A DNA stretch of 64,000 nucleotides from Polymyxa betae (Eukaryota > Endomyxa > Phytomyxea > Plasmodiophorida > Plasmodiophoridae). How positions within the stretch are numbered: the stretch's first letter is position 1; every line of letters begins with the position of its first letter. This document shows, one piece after another, positions 1 to 11,498 of this stretch. The stretch lies in contig RBZT01000435.1 of NCBI GenBank assembly GCA_003693705.1, forward strand, positions 248,001 through 312,000, read 5' to 3'. Below the pieces are notes generated by a model that ran no database searches, had not been told where the DNA came from, and saw nothing but the letters and a program-made list of their open reading frames with translations. Both the position numbers and the translations under genes were made by a program.

Positions 1-135
1 CACAATCGGCAGAATGGTATCAATCTGATTGTCGGTATATCAGGAGAGACTTCTGACAAATGTTGCAGGACGTCGGGAAGCACAGAATGGGCGACATTTG
101 ATTAGGCAGAAGATCGATGGTCTTTATACAATGAT

Positions 136-1642
136 CTATCTAATCGGATGAACACCGAAGAAGTCCAACGCTTTCGTCGCCTTAGAGTCTGTCACGTTGA
201 AAACAGCATTGTTGGCGCACAGCTGCGTATTAGAGAGATCGATTGGCGCCGGTCGATGCTCGGTGAAGGATAATCCACTCAGAGCGTACGATGAATGATA
301 CAGATCGGGCGACTTATCGGGTTTGTCTTTGATGCCGCCAAGTTTCGATTGGCAACAGCATAGGATATAGCGACGCAACGCCTCGGTATCAAACAGCCAA
401 TCACGAACTTGATCTTGCGGCATTAGAATCAGGTCGACTAACGGAAAGATGCCTCCGACCCAATACGAATAGCAGGAATCCACCAGCTTGTTAGTTCGAC
501 CTTGAAACCCCTAAACAATTCCAGAATTAAGACAAATCGACAGGCAACCGTTCGCCAATAATTACGCCTTCAATAGACAATTGCCTTCGCGACGCCCTGA
601 TAAACACATGTTAGAAGATATATATACAGGTTGTGTATAGCATACCATCGCAATATACGTTGAGCCGAGAGAGCATCAAGTTCTCCCATCAACAATAACG
701 AGGCAAGCCCACAAAACGCATATCTGCCGAAAAGTTCAAGAACTGAAATCTCGTCGCAAACAATTAACCGAACCCTCCATGAGCTTCATTTCCTGGCTCG
801 CCACCTGAAAACAAACCGATTCAGAAGAATCAATCACACGATAAATGATAAACGCACCGAAAGCGCCCTCGTAGGTTTGGCAGCGTTTCACCCATTCGGC
901 AACGCTGACTTTGAGTTCAGGTAAGGTATCGAGACAGCAGATGGCCGCCACAGCAACTGCACAATATGTCGCTCGAATATCTGCAAAATGAATCAGCAAC
1001 CCGAATCTGAACAAAGATCAAAGCCGAACCGATTTCGCCTTGGTCGTGCATGAGGAACGCGCCTGATTCCTGCTTTAGCGATAGCAGGAAAGGCCCGAGA
1101 GATTTCCTATCAATGGCAGCGTATGCTTTCTCGGTGCCGATTTCAACCAGCGTCATAACCGCCGCATATCTATCAACATTCAAATAACAATCGCATGACA
1201 ATCAAAAACAGACGTTGGAGCCAAATGTGGTAGCTGGCCAGGACCGCCGCCAAATCCTCCATTTGGATGCCGACATCGTGTGAGGAAGTCAATGATGCGA
1301 TCCTGAATATCGGAGATGGCATCAAGTTGGTCCAGCAACGCCAGCGAATGGACAATCCAGAAACAGAGCCAGGGTCGGGAGGCGTCTAGCGAAACTGCCC
1401 AGGGCGGGAGCGTCGTCAATGCGAAGACATTGAAATCAGTATGGGCTAATCGCTTCAGGGTTGTCTATGCCCGGCATCAGCATGAGCAAGACGATAGGAA
1501 ACAGCTGCCCGACATCACCGTTCTTGGAATCGGTTAACAGACCGATGCAGGCTTCCTCGACCAAACGCTGAGACCGAACGCTGGGAAATTCGTTGTCGGA
1601 TTCGTCGATGGGCACCTCAGTAACTTCGTCGACATCAGCCAT
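136..1642 (-). CDS. FNTB: Protein farnesyltransferase subunit beta
   Basis: Catalytic beta subunit of farnesyltransferase, which attaches farnesyl to CaaX cysteines. Several exons read in order 5' to 3': an acidic N-terminus from the ATG at 1642, then LDASRPWLCFWIVHSLALL, a glycine-rich repeat turn GGFGGGPGQLPHLAP, a segment with IGTEKAYAAI and SLKQESGAFLMHD, EWVKRCQTYEGAFG, YAFCGLASLL, and a last exon with the zinc-site motif VDSCYSYW (family Asp and Cys ligands) and LYHSSYALSGLS (family His ligand). This matches the family's order of prenyltransferase repeats. Introns are about 50 nt. An upstream in-frame ATG at 1687 is possible. The first intron border is ambiguous. It is the last of three minus-strand genes (MoaC, DHHC, FNTB). 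The G gamma gene in this window ends in a CaaX box that would be a plausible substrate (inference). Confidence 0.93.
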
Positions 1643-1785
1643 GACGACGAATAGAGCTTTGATAAGACGCAATTTTTCAGGCTGCATTAACGAAAAAACA
1701 AACAACGAGCATCAATGAGAAGTTTTGTCGATTTATTTATGACAGAAACATTAGATAAAACAAACAGTTGGCGAAATGATGACAA

Positions 1786-2852
1786 TCATACGAGCGATTG
1801 AGACGAACTTTGGCAGGTAATGGAGTCCTCCCTGGAGCTGATCGGGATCGATTCTTCGGGCACAACGATGAACTCCCAGCCGGATACCTGCAGCGTATCT
1901 ATCGGCAGCAGCCAGAATAGTTTTCGAGACCCGAAAATTGATTCGAAATTTTTCCAACGACCCTGATCGTAAGGGTTCAGGTTCGGCCTGATGAAGCCAT
2001 ATTCGAGCGTGGTCTGGTTTAACAAAACCAGATGAAAGTGAAAGGCGGTGAATCCGAGCAGAGTAATGCCAAATGCAATCGACGATACCACCGAAAACAG
2101 AGCCACTATTTCCAGGGTGAAATGCTTGCTTGGAGAGGAGTGAAATACTGAGAACATGTCGGCGCCAACACCAGCAATGTAAATGAGGCAACCTGCAGAT
2201 ATTTATCCAGTTTTCTGAAAACTGAGTGGAAAATTTCACATACCTATACAGCACCAGAACAGGAACAGGAAAAAGTATTTATAATTATAATGGCCAACAC
2301 AGTTCGCTATCCAAGGACCTGAAGAGCCAATAAGTCTTATTGCGGCGTAACTTTACAAAATCCTACAATGGTGATCCATTTTTAGGCAGCATTGGCCGCA
2401 CATTGAGCAATGATGAGCTCGATCTGGCTTCAATGAAGAGCACTTAACACATCTCCTACAGTCTGCAAGATCGATATATCCAGGAGCTGGATTGTCAATT
2501 GGCGAATTCGATGTAAATACCTAAAAAAATAGTAAATATGGAGGTCCTTGAATTCAGAAACTCGGCAGCGTACACAGCGAATATAAGATATTAGAGCCAC
2601 CAGAGCAGCAGTGGTGAACGCAATAGTAAATGCAATCGCATGGAACGGGTTCGAAGCGTATTTCCGAGCCATAAAAACGAATACAAAAGTGATCCAGTCT
2701 CCTAACACAATAGCAAACACGAGCAAGATCGGGCTGAGAATCACTGCGCGCTTGACGATATTCGCGATCCAAAGGGTCGCGTGAAATACCCCATAGCAGA
2801 CCCGGCGCATACGACCGGTCGCCTGCCGCTCAGCCTGACTGCCGTCTGGCAC
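1786..2852 (-). CDS. DHHC-type palmitoyltransferase (ZDHHC2/15/20-like)
   Basis: Multi-pass membrane S-acyltransferase. The N-terminal exon has two hydrophobic spans (about residues 25-65). The next exon carries the cysteine-rich domain [18 protein letters not shown] followed by [15 protein letters not shown]; an intron inside the DHHC motif (donor after CATT, acceptor before GTCCTTGG) restores [18 protein letters not shown]. After two more TM spans comes NQTTLE, an asparagine-rich [16 protein letters not shown] and a WLLP motif, in the place where ZDHHC2-like proteins have similar sequence. The catalytic DHHC is intact. Start is either the ATG at 2852 or the one at 2810. It sits about 140 nt upstream of FNTB on the same strand. 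Which ZDHHC paralogue it corresponds to cannot be settled by eye. Confidence 0.9.
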
Positions 2853-3058
2853 GACAACGGGGTCGGTCGTCTTACCAGACGACGACGACGACGCAATGAT
2901 CTGGATGACTTTCTCTATAGACAGGCACAGGCAGAGAGGGTAATGTTACGAGGGGGCTGCGTCCTTCACGATGGGTTGGTCAGTTATGCTACCAAGAGGG
3001 TTGCGACGGTTTGCGTGATAATCTAGAAAATTTTTGATTGATTCTTGATAGAGAGAGT

Positions 3059-3616
3059 TCAGGAAGGCGGCGGTCGTGACTCATCCTGAGCGTCCTTTCG
3101 CTTCCAGACCAGACGCGTCTGCCGGATCTCAATTTCGGAAGACAGCGCCTTGCACATATCGTAGATGCAGAGGGCGGCGATTGAGGCGCCCGTCAGCGAT
3201 TCCATTTCCACGCCGGTCTTGTAATGGGCTCGAACGAGGCATTCGACTCGAATCTCTCGATTCGAAACCGGGCGTATGGAAACCTTTCATTCTCTGATAA
3301 AATGATGCTCGTTTGTTTGGGAAGGGCTTACTTTGCATGCTTCAATTGGCAATGTATGGCAGAATGGAATCAGATCGCTCGTCTTCTTCACAGCGTTCGT
3401 TCCAGCTACGATCGCAGTTGCAAATACAGGTCCTTTAGCGGTCCATACTTCGTGGCTGTTCTCAAGACCGAGCCGCTTTCCGACATGCTCTGGTATGATC
3501 ACAGAACATGATGCCAACGCGGATCTCTCAATATTCCTCTTCTCACTGATATCCACCATTCGGGGCTGATTACTACTCGAATCAATATGCGTTAACGACG
3601 TCTTTGTCGAACTCAT
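3059..3616 (-). CDS. Cyclic pyranopterin monophosphate synthase, MoaC-like (MOCS1B function)
   Basis: Second enzyme activity of molybdenum cofactor synthesis, forming cyclic pyranopterin monophosphate. Two exons. Exon 1 has [19 protein letters not shown], then [18 protein letters not shown], the MoaC signature. An intron of about 55 nt follows, and exon 2 reads [15 protein letters not shown] and [15 protein letters not shown], the conserved C-terminal part, ending with a TGA at 3059-3061. Length from the ATG at 3616 is about 165 residues, typical of free-standing MoaC. A longer start at 3688 would add a basic N-terminal extension that could be a mitochondrial presequence (inference). In many animals this activity is encoded together with MoaA in MOCS1; here it is a separate gene 10 kb from the MoaA gene. 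It is divergent from Gemin8, with about 140 nt between start codons. Confidence 0.93.
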
Positions 3617-3758
3617 CGTCCGCCTCCCGATCGGCTTCGCTTTCGTCACGCGAGAGACAAGCAACAAGAACATGCTGCGATGTGACATATTCGAGATTGA
3701 AAAATGATTTTAAAAGTCCGCATCTGTGGGACATTTTCAGGGTCGTGCTGTCCCCTCA

Positions 3759-4203
3759 ATGGTCAGCAGCAGCGCCAGATCGGCCGTCTGCGCCTGCAAA
3801 CGCAAGGCGAGCCAGTACTGCCCCGACGAACCGGTCCCAGCCGACGAGATGTTCGAGCTGTCCGACGAGATGAAGGAGTTCCTGTTGGAATCGCGAAAGC
3901 GGCGCCTGGTCCGCGATCAGGAGAGGAGAGAGCAGCGGGCCGCCGATCTGAAGCAGAAAGGTTTGGGGTGGTGGGGTGACCCCCGCCATAGTCTGGTCTT
4001 GGCGCTGTACTTAGGTGATGACAGAGCAGCAATCCGAACGTGACCAGAAGCAGCGCCAGGCGCAGCTGGCCGAACTGTATGGTGATCGTCGGGCCGAGAT
4101 CAAGCAGGTCGAACAGGAGATGGACGCCCGGTTTCAGGCAGCTGTAGCTAAGACCGGGGCTGTTCTATGGCCGGCTGTCGCTCTCTCATTCGGAAGGTCG
4201 TAG
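3759..4203 (+). CDS. GEMIN8: Gemin8-like SMN-complex protein (short)
   Basis: Gemin8 bridges SMN to Gemin6/7 in snRNP assembly. The C-terminal half matches: ELSDEMKEFLLESRKRR, then after one intron (acceptor taken at gatgacag so that the frame continues into EQQSERDQKQRQAQ) LAELYGDRRAEIKQVEQEMD and a terminal WPAVALSF, equivalent to the human tail with LYGD and WPVIPLKF. The protein is only about 130 residues. The N-terminal tryptophan/tyrosine-rich region of vertebrate Gemin8 is not visible upstream; an earlier in-frame ATG at 3726 adds 11 residues only. Either this lineage has a shorter protein or an upstream exon was missed. It shares a divergent promoter with MoaC. Confidence 0.72.
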
Positions 4204-4425
4204 TGGCCCCCCGAATTCGAACCTCTTTACATCACATCCTTCCGCTTCTCTCATCTAATTTATCATAAATATAATAATCGCTCTCGCTTTCGCTCCTATT
4301 CAGCTTTGATCGCCATCGGAAAGATAAATGATTGTGTGATCCAGTCCGCAACGGAGTTGGCGAAGATAGTACGACCAAGGAGGTTGTTCGACGTCCACAC
4401 CAGCTTATAGACGATCTCTTCGAGC

Positions 4426-5314
4426 ATGTCGGTGACGCAGCCGGGCCATACCGTCTATATCAACAACATCAATGAGAAGATCTCGAAACGGGGTACGACG
4501 CCGTCTGTGGTCGTTGTACTGGGGCGGTCGCTGATTCTGGGTCCTTTGTGTTGGTTCAGAACTGAAGAAGGCCCTGTATGAGGTCTGTGGCCAGTTCGGG
4601 TCGGTGATCGATATCGTCACTCTGAAGACGCCCAAGATGCGAGGCCAGGCGTTCGTCATCTATGACGATGTGAATTCGGCAATCAAAGCCCATCGTGATC
4701 TTGCCAATTTCGATTTTTTTGGAAAACCGATGGTATCATTTTTTTTCAAAAAATCTTTTATTTGAAGCCCAACCGATCCCTTTCAACGTTAAAATCGCAG
4801 ACGCTCTTTTTTAATCGCAGACGAAAGAGTTTAAGGTTCATTTTTAATCGATCGCAGACAAAGGGGTTTTAAAGTTCATTTGTACAAACGGATGTTTGAA
4901 TCTTGAAAATTTCAGAGGGTGGCGTTTGCCAAGACCAAATCAGATTACATTGCGAAACGTGATGGGACGTATGTTGAGCAGCATCGTCCAGCTCATCAAC
5001 CGGCCAAGAAACCTCGAACCGAGATCACGACGACCGAAGAGGGCGCCATTGTCATGACCGGCGCCGATCTTCGACAGCCGCCCAATGCGATTCTGTTCGT
5101 CCAGAACCTACCGGTGACGGCGACCGAGGGCATGGTCGCCTCCTTGTTCGAGCAATATCGCGGCTATCGCGAGGTCCGTCTGATCCCTTCCAAGCCCGGC
5201 ATCGCCTTCGTCGAATTCGAAGACGAATACGCGAGTGGGCAGGCCATGGAAGCCCTGCAGGGATTCAAATTCACGCCCACGAATCAGCTCACCATTTCTT
5301 ATGCGAAAAAATAA
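4426..5314 (+). CDS. U1A/U2B''-type snRNP protein with two RRMs
   Basis: Spliceosomal RNA-binding protein of the SNF/U1A/U2B'' family. Three exons: 4426-4492, 4560-4732 and 4916-5314, giving about 212 residues. RRM1 shows HTVYINNINEKISK (RNP2), ELKKALYEVCGQFGSVIDI, and MRGQAFVIYDD (RNP1), then FFGKPMRVAFAKTKSDYIAK. A short linker leads to RRM2: PPNAILFVQNLPVTATEGMV, YREVRLIPSKPGIAFVEFED and a C-terminus LTISYAKK. The linker is short and lacks the proline-rich stretch of human U1A, so its size is nearer U2B'' or the single insect SNF protein. Intron 2 is long for this genome (183 nt). Only one family member is seen here, so it may serve both U1 and U2 (inference). Confidence 0.94.
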
Positions 5315-5319
5315 ACTAT

Positions 5320-6440
5320 CTTTGGTTGTGGTTCCGGGAAGGATTGCTGCTTATATAGGTCAGCGAAGCATTCTCCCGATGCAATCAATCGTTAAATCAT
5401 TGGTTAATACGTTCAGAAGCATCTCATATATTGTGCTATCAACTATCTACAGACAAAACGGCTCTGCGTATTTCGACGTCGTAGCGTGTTTTTCAAACCT
5501 GATTCCGAGCGTGAAGCTGATCGAAATCTGGGAAGCGAAGACTCCAAATATCAGATCAGGCAAATCAAGAAGCGCGGTCGGTAAAATCTCGTCGTGGTGG
5601 CGCCCTTCTTGAAAATCAGCCTACCATCCTGTTTCCGATTCGACTCAGTAGAGCATTCCTTAGCCGAGGTTGACGAACCTCATCGAAAATCGACGTTGAT
5701 CAGTGCAGACTTGGGCCAAACCCTGATCTTGAGCAATGTTCTGAAATAGGTCTGTAGTCGTCGTACTGATCCTCCAAATCAGATTCGGTGATCCAGAGCG
5801 AGACTGAAATATTGTAGAGACCACCGCCAGCAAGCACGGGAACGTATAGATGCTGTACACTGTCTGATGTGATTATCATAACCTACCTCTTGTTAATAAA
5901 ATCCTGCATCTACGTACTTCAAACATTCACTATCCGGCATCGATATGAATTTATATGCCACCCCTTGACCGATTATTCAGAGGGCCTCGGTCCATTGGCT
6001 TACAGTTTGACGATGGGAAGCAAACTGAAATTATCGTGGTTTATGCAGGCATAGCCACTGAGTTTGCTTCTCTGGGGCTTTCCGACCACTACTGTCGACT
6101 GAGAGCATTCGTATCAGATTCGGAAACACTTTCGTCGGTAAAGCGATTTCGTAGACAAAGTCCAGCCAACCAGAACGACTGCCGACGCCTAATTAAACGA
6201 ATAGTGCTCGAATTGGGGAGTGGTCAGGGCGATCAGCACACAGTTAAATCTCGTTCAGATAAAAGGCATCTTGTAACACCATAGATAGCCAAATGAGATA
6301 AGTTGCAAAAATAATCTTGAGTGATAAATATTTAAACACGAGCTTTATATAAATTCAGTGTCGTGCTGCTTAACGCTGCCAACATTCCATTCGTATAAGA
6401 CATATCCACAACTCTGAGCATAAAGATGAGTGGCAATTCG
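5320..6440 (-). other. Unresolved stretch; possible uncharacterised minus-strand gene
   Basis: About 1.1 kb without a gene I can name. On the minus strand there are open, codon-like segments without stops: around 5880-5700 a reading VPVLAGGGLYNISVSLWI followed by acidic residues; around 5615-5450 a reading with LLDLPDLIFGVFASQISIS that needs an acceptor just before it; and around 6190-6050 a reading with WLDFVYEIALPTKVFPNLI. They lie in different frames, as exons could, but I could not join them with convincing GT-AG borders or match a family. It may be a divergent gene, a decayed gene or noncoding DNA. Confidence 0.3.
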
Positions 6441-6456
6441 GTTGAAACACGAGACC

Positions 6457-8102
6457 TCACCCATTCTGTTGCAAATGCAATGGTGTACTCTGATCAGGAG
6501 ATGAAACATTCCATAACCAAGCTGATTGCGTCTCCTGATCCCCTGAGCCAATCCAGCGTTCACCAGCATGGCGAAACATGATCGTCCTGCACAGCGTTAC
6601 TCCAGTCGAATAGGCAGACGTTTCGGCTTCAACAGCCAGCGACTTCGCATCTATCACCGCATGCGTCGCATAGCGAGGCTGCTCGGCCCGCAAACTAACC
6701 AAAATCGCCGACGATTCCGAATCGATTGAAGCCCCGATACATCGCTTCTCGTCGACTGGCAAATCGGTGAACGACGAAATCGATAAATCCGGATCCAAAC
6801 ATGCAATAGCTGCATGGCCTGGGCCAGTACAGACGATTCGTGACGAACTTAACATGCGCAGAGTCGAAATGGGACGGGGCGTTCGAATGCTACTTTGTGA
6901 CAGAGCCGCATTCGGACGTCTTAGATCGAAGGCGATCACCTGGCCGTTAGCAGTTCCAGCTAATATCGTGAAAGGATCTGTGAAGCAGCATGACCAGACC
7001 GGGAACGTCGTGTCGAAATCGGCGATGCAGGTCTCGGTTTTCAAGCTGGAAATCTTCAGGTGCTTGTCGAGCGAGGCCGACGCCACCAATCCTTCGCTGT
7101 TCGAGTGCAGGTCGCGAATATCGCCTTGATGCAAAGGCAGTAAGCGATTGTGCGAATGCAGATCGAGCAGGCTGAATCGGCGATATCCGAACTGATGATT
7201 GCCATCGGCTGCACATGAAACCAGGAGTGAACTGCCGACCGCATGCAGGACGCGGCTGTTGGTGACAGCAACGGATTCAACACCGACGAAAGGAGCATCA
7301 GATTCGGCCAATGTCGCGTGCAGCCGAGTGAAGCGTTCATGAAGCCGGCCATATTTCTGCCGAAGGTTCGTGAGCTCGGATTCTGCACGCCGACGAAGGG
7401 TTTTCTCTTGTTCAACCTGATTCACATTTATAAGGACAGCTCCATTCCAAATCAACGGCAAACGAAAATTTAGAAGGAGCATGTGTAGGAAGAATAACAT
7501 TCTAAAATTCGATTTTTGGACAGCAGAAAGCCGAGGTTTACTTTGACGGCGAGGTCGTGAATCTCGCCGGTGTCCTTGACAGCAAACTTCGACGTGAACA
7601 AGACGGTAATATCGCTCAGCTTCGCCCGCTTCTGGCATTCGGGACAGCATGATCGCAGTTCGATCCATTTGCGAATGCAGTTTTTTCCTATGGTAAAGCC
7701 TCACATCAGCTCCAGCTAATTGTGCAGAGTGAATCTCAGCTTACCGAACAGATGGCCGCATTTTAAGCAGCAGATTCGATGCTAAATACAGCCTTAATCA
7801 AAGCCCTGATATTCTTGAAGTTTACATACATCGCCAGAACTGTGCCATGGTCTGGTGCATATCGAGCAGCTGGTGTTGGTATCGTCCACGACATCGACGG
7901 CCTTGCACTGGATAACTCGGCCAGGGCGTCCGGGTCGCCGCTCCTCGACGAACTCGCTATCGGCACTGCTGTCTTGATCGTTGTCGCTGGGCACCGCCGG
8001 AGCCGCCTTCGCCTTCACCATTTCGGATTGGGACCGGGACCCGCAGCACACCTTTACAGAATCATTCTGTCTTGTAGACTGCATAAACAGCGCATGTTTC
8101 AC
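6457..8102 (-). CDS. RFWD3: E3 ubiquitin ligase RFWD3
   Basis: RING/WD-repeat E3 ligase acting on RPA at stalled replication forks and crosslinks. N-terminal exon is acidic (about residues 30-70), then the RING begins with CSICTRPWHSSGD, continues through a small exon CCLKCGHLFG, and finishes with CIRKWIELRSCCPECQKRAK, followed by LSDITVLF. Next comes a coiled coil (EKTLRRRAESELTNLRQKY) and a WD-like propeller: GDIRDLHSNSEGLVASASLD, FPVWSCCF, ILAGTANGQVIAFDLRR and near the end IGSGDQETQSAWLWN. The order and the VWSCC and ASASLD motifs match RFWD3 specifically. Start may be the ATG at 8102 or at 8021. Stop at 6457. The vertebrate N-terminal SQ-rich extension is reduced here. Confidence 0.9.
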
Positions 8103-8782
8103 TCCAGTCCATCTCTGCTTGGCGTCTTTGCTTTACGCTACTGTCAATGCCATTTCCTTTTAACCTCCAGCTGCTCATGATCATACATTCTGCCACGCTG
8201 TATGAGTTTTGACAGTTAGCGTCAGGTCTCACGACACAGTGATATTTGAACGCTGCTGTTTGCTGCTGGTCTGAAGTTGTGGATCAAGATGCTAGGGTCG
8301 TCTCCGGATTCCGATTAGCAAGAAATATTTGACTTCTGTTTAAGCGCTTGACATGAAGAACGCGCCTGATGGAAATGCTTCATATCGACTGTCAGTACAT
8401 CAATCAAAGAGACCAGAACCTGTTGCTCTAGAAGGTGTTCTTAATATCGTGCAATAGGATGATCCAAGCTTTAGTATGTGCCCTTTTGGGTATTGGGAAA
8501 ATTCAAATTGAAACTAGAACGAATTATGTCGTGCAGAAATTCAGTATTGAAAGCACAATTCGACGAAATCACTGGCTGAATCTTCCTTTCTGGTTCCTTC
8601 ATCAAAAACTATGATCAACTAAACAGGAAAACTCCAATTATCTACAGTAAAGCAATGTCTCGTGAAGAGCATGTGCTGCATTTCAGCCATGCAACCCATG
8701 AAATGAGCCATAGGATGCTTTCATAGGTAGAATGGATGAGAGGCAACCCGTGCTCATCACGAGTTTAGTGAACAGTTGATAT
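8103..8782. other. Intergenic, about 680 nt
   Basis: Between the start of RFWD3 and the stop of the eIF2D gene. No coding pattern, RNA gene or clear repeat is visible on either strand. It probably holds the RFWD3 promoter and the eIF2D 3' end. Confidence 0.5.
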
Positions 8783-10869
8783 TTAACGAGATTTAATATC
8801 CTTACGAACAACACTGATCAAATGAAGAGGGATGCCCATGCTCGTCTTTAAGTAATCGCAGATCTCTTTATCAAACCGGCCTTGAATCAAAACCTCATAG
8901 AGGGTCATCTTCGATTTGCCCGGCAATGGCTTAACAGTTGTCGAGCATGCGAATCGCTTCTGCCCTTGCTGAGCAACGACATTCGAGTCCAGACCGAAAG
9001 CTTCCAGGTTCTTTACTCGAGTTCGAATCTTCTGTCCGACCTTGTCCACGATGATTTCGATATTGGGCGGAGCGCCTTTGCTGAAAACTGGTTCTTCGTC
9101 GCCGCTTACAATTGCAGTGTACATTACAAGATTTCGCTCGAGGCGCTGACCAAGATCTTTCATTGAAACCTCATCAGGGCGTTCTTCGGAGGCAGTAAAC
9201 ATCGCCTCTTTCAGGGTATCATCGAGACGAACGAGACCTTTATCCAATCGCAAGCCATGCGCTTGAATATAGTTATGCAAACGTTTCTTGCAGTCTTCCA
9301 TAGCGAAGAGCTCTTTTGAAGGCGCCGAACCGAACAGGAATCGGACATGTTTGTTCGGTTCGTATTTAGTCGCCACCGTAATTTTGCTGAAGTCTCTCGG
9401 TGCCTTCTGCTGAGGCTTTGCTTTTGAGCCGCTATTCGCAGCAGCATCGTTATCACATCGAAGCTCGTCGGTGTCTCGATTAATGCCAACCAAGGTGATC
9501 ACATTCTTATGCTCTTTGAGCTTGATCAGGTTCCGTTTAGCAAAAGCTTTAAACAGCTTTCCAAACGATTTGTATGATGAGTTCTTGACATTGAGGGAGT
9601 TGCTGGTGGCAGCATATGTATGATCGGCTAACATAGAAGCCGAGAGAGGAAGATCAGAATCACTTATTCGCGTCTTTAGTGCAGTAATAAGCGCCCGTTC
9701 TAACAGCTCGTCCATATAATTCATATCAACAGTTTCGACTTCATCGTTAGGCTTTGGCTGCAAAGTCAGCATATTGGTAGAGACGATAATACCGTCTTTG
9801 ATCTTGATCACGCCACGCTTGGCAAACATTCGGAAAAGCATCTCCCAGGTTCGATAGGGCGTCGAGCGAATATTGAATCGCGGGTCGCGAGCCGAGACGG
9901 CATCGGCCACTTCACCACACGCGATCGGAACAGACGCAGATTGAAGAAATTCTGTAGCTGCAGATTCGATGGCAGTTTTAAGATCTTCGATCTGTTCGTC
10001 AGAACCAGATTCCAAGTTTGCTGGCTCGAGATTGAGATCGTTAATCGCATCTGCTTGCTTACCAACATCCTCGTTAGCATTTCCGTCTTCGGCTTCAGTG
10101 ACTGAAACATCGACAGCGGTGCTTTCTGAATCAGCAATGGGACCTGCTGAGATGCCTCCGCTCGGAACAGACTGATCGCCATATTGCCATAAACCATCTC
10201 CAAAAACATGGAAGATTTTTGTACATTTTCCCTTTCCTCCGCTTTGCAGAATGCTGTTTTCATTCATGAGCATCACGCCGACCGCTGATCGATCGTAAGA
10301 TAAGAATCGAAAATGCGATCAGCAGCAATACCGATAGCGTTGTAACTCCCAATAGCACAGATAGCAACGATTTCATTTACGAGGACGCCTGTAAGTTCCG
10401 ATCCAGGTTGAAGGCCAGGAACCATGAGATCGGCGCCAGATAACAGCCTAGAATGGACTTGGCAAGGAATGACAAGTCGTCTTGCCATATTTGGCAAGCG
10501 CCATCTGTTAAAGTTCTTGTTAGACTAAACTATAATGGCATCTTTGGTAACATACAATGTGTAAACCGATGGGAGAATTAGATCTCCTTTGCCATTGGGA
10601 TCAAAGAACAAAGGCAGCTTTAGGATGGAATCTGTGTATAAAACCTAAGCGCCATGGATTCATATGCAGTTATAAACTAGACGTTGTATTATTACAGCAT
10701 ACTGTGTCGTTTTATCAAGCGTTAAGGTGGGCTGCTTTACAGCAATTAGCGACGACCATTCGTCGCGGCTGACACTCGGATACGAGGTTGCTAAACGAGC
10801 TTGAAGTTGCTTCACCTTCGACCCACTTAGCGCCGAAGAAGCTCGAACGACCAACTCGTTCTTGAACAT
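8783..10869 (-). CDS. EIF2D: Eukaryotic translation initiation factor 2D (ligatin)
   Basis: Factor for tRNA delivery and recycling on 40S ribosomes. N-terminal exon from the ATG at 10869 reads MFKNELVVRASSALSGSK, matching the ligatin N-terminal domain. A short exon has FDPNGKGDLILPSVYTLY, then the PUA region LLSGADLMVPGLQ and IGSYNAIGIA. The large last exon (to 8783) continues with GKGKCTKIFHVFGDGLW, an acidic linker, winged-helix/SWIB-like regions (PYRTWEMLFRMFAKRGVIKI and SSYKSFGKLFKAFAKRNLIK), and a C-terminal SUI1 domain with NIEIIVDKVGQKIRTRVKNL, LEAFGLDSNVV and VLIQGRFDKEICDYL. Domain order and total size (about 600 residues) agree with eIF2D. It is divergent from the HMG-box gene. Confidence 0.95.
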
Positions 10870-11498
10870 CGCCGGACGAATCGAATGATCTTTCATGATG
10901 CGCGGACTTGCGTTCTCGTATCGACACCATCAACACAAGTCTCTGAAATAAGTTCGTGCATGATTTGTGCTTTCTCTAAGTCGCTGTATGACACAAAATT
11001 TCTAACCAAGACAACGGGATTCGCTATCTGACCATAACCAGGCCGATTTCAATGGGTGTCATTACGACCTATGAGTGACCCATCATATAGAAGAGGTTGC
11101 GCCTTCTTCAGGGATTTGGCGGGTCACAGGGAGCGAGTGGAAGGGAGTGACGCGCGCAAAATTCAACCGATACAAAGGGCAGCCCACCCGCCCACCTCTT
11201 CGATCTGACTATAGTGCGATCTCATATTCGGTCGCATAGGTCTCTAACGAGCATTTTACTATCACAGTTCTCATCGCTTCAACCTCCTAAGAGAGCGCAA
11301 CTCCTACCCCGAAAGGTTACTACTATCTTTACCGATTGGAGTCCGCCATTACTCATTCAGTTCGTTTTGCCGCTCGTTCGTTCGTCATTATCGCTGCATT
11401 CTCGCCCATTCTGTTTTAGTACTTTCCAAGTCGTCATTTTCTAAAATGTTCTCTTGGTTGCAACCTTCAGAAAACCTCGGTCGCTCATTGCATTCTAG
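10870..11498. promoter_or_regulatory. Bidirectional upstream region, eIF2D / HMG-box gene
   Basis: About 630 nt between two divergent start codons. It contains a GC-rich patch near 11110-11205 with ggcgggtcac and cccacccgcccacc. The 300 nt before the HMG start are pyrimidine-rich and look like a 5' leader; ttgcattctag directly before the ATG resembles a splice acceptor, so a noncoding first exon is possible. Promoter role is inferred from position. Confidence 0.4.

Noticed and set aside
4195-4230. Reverse-strand ggttcgaattc resembling a tRNA B box
   Set aside because: The flanking bases do not form a T stem and no acceptor or anticodon stem can be drawn. Similar matches near 36456 and 54719 fail the same test.
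5790-5890. Possible seipin or TMEM231 fragment (YNISVSLWI)
   Set aside because: Only one short strand-like motif is similar; flanking sequence does not follow either family.
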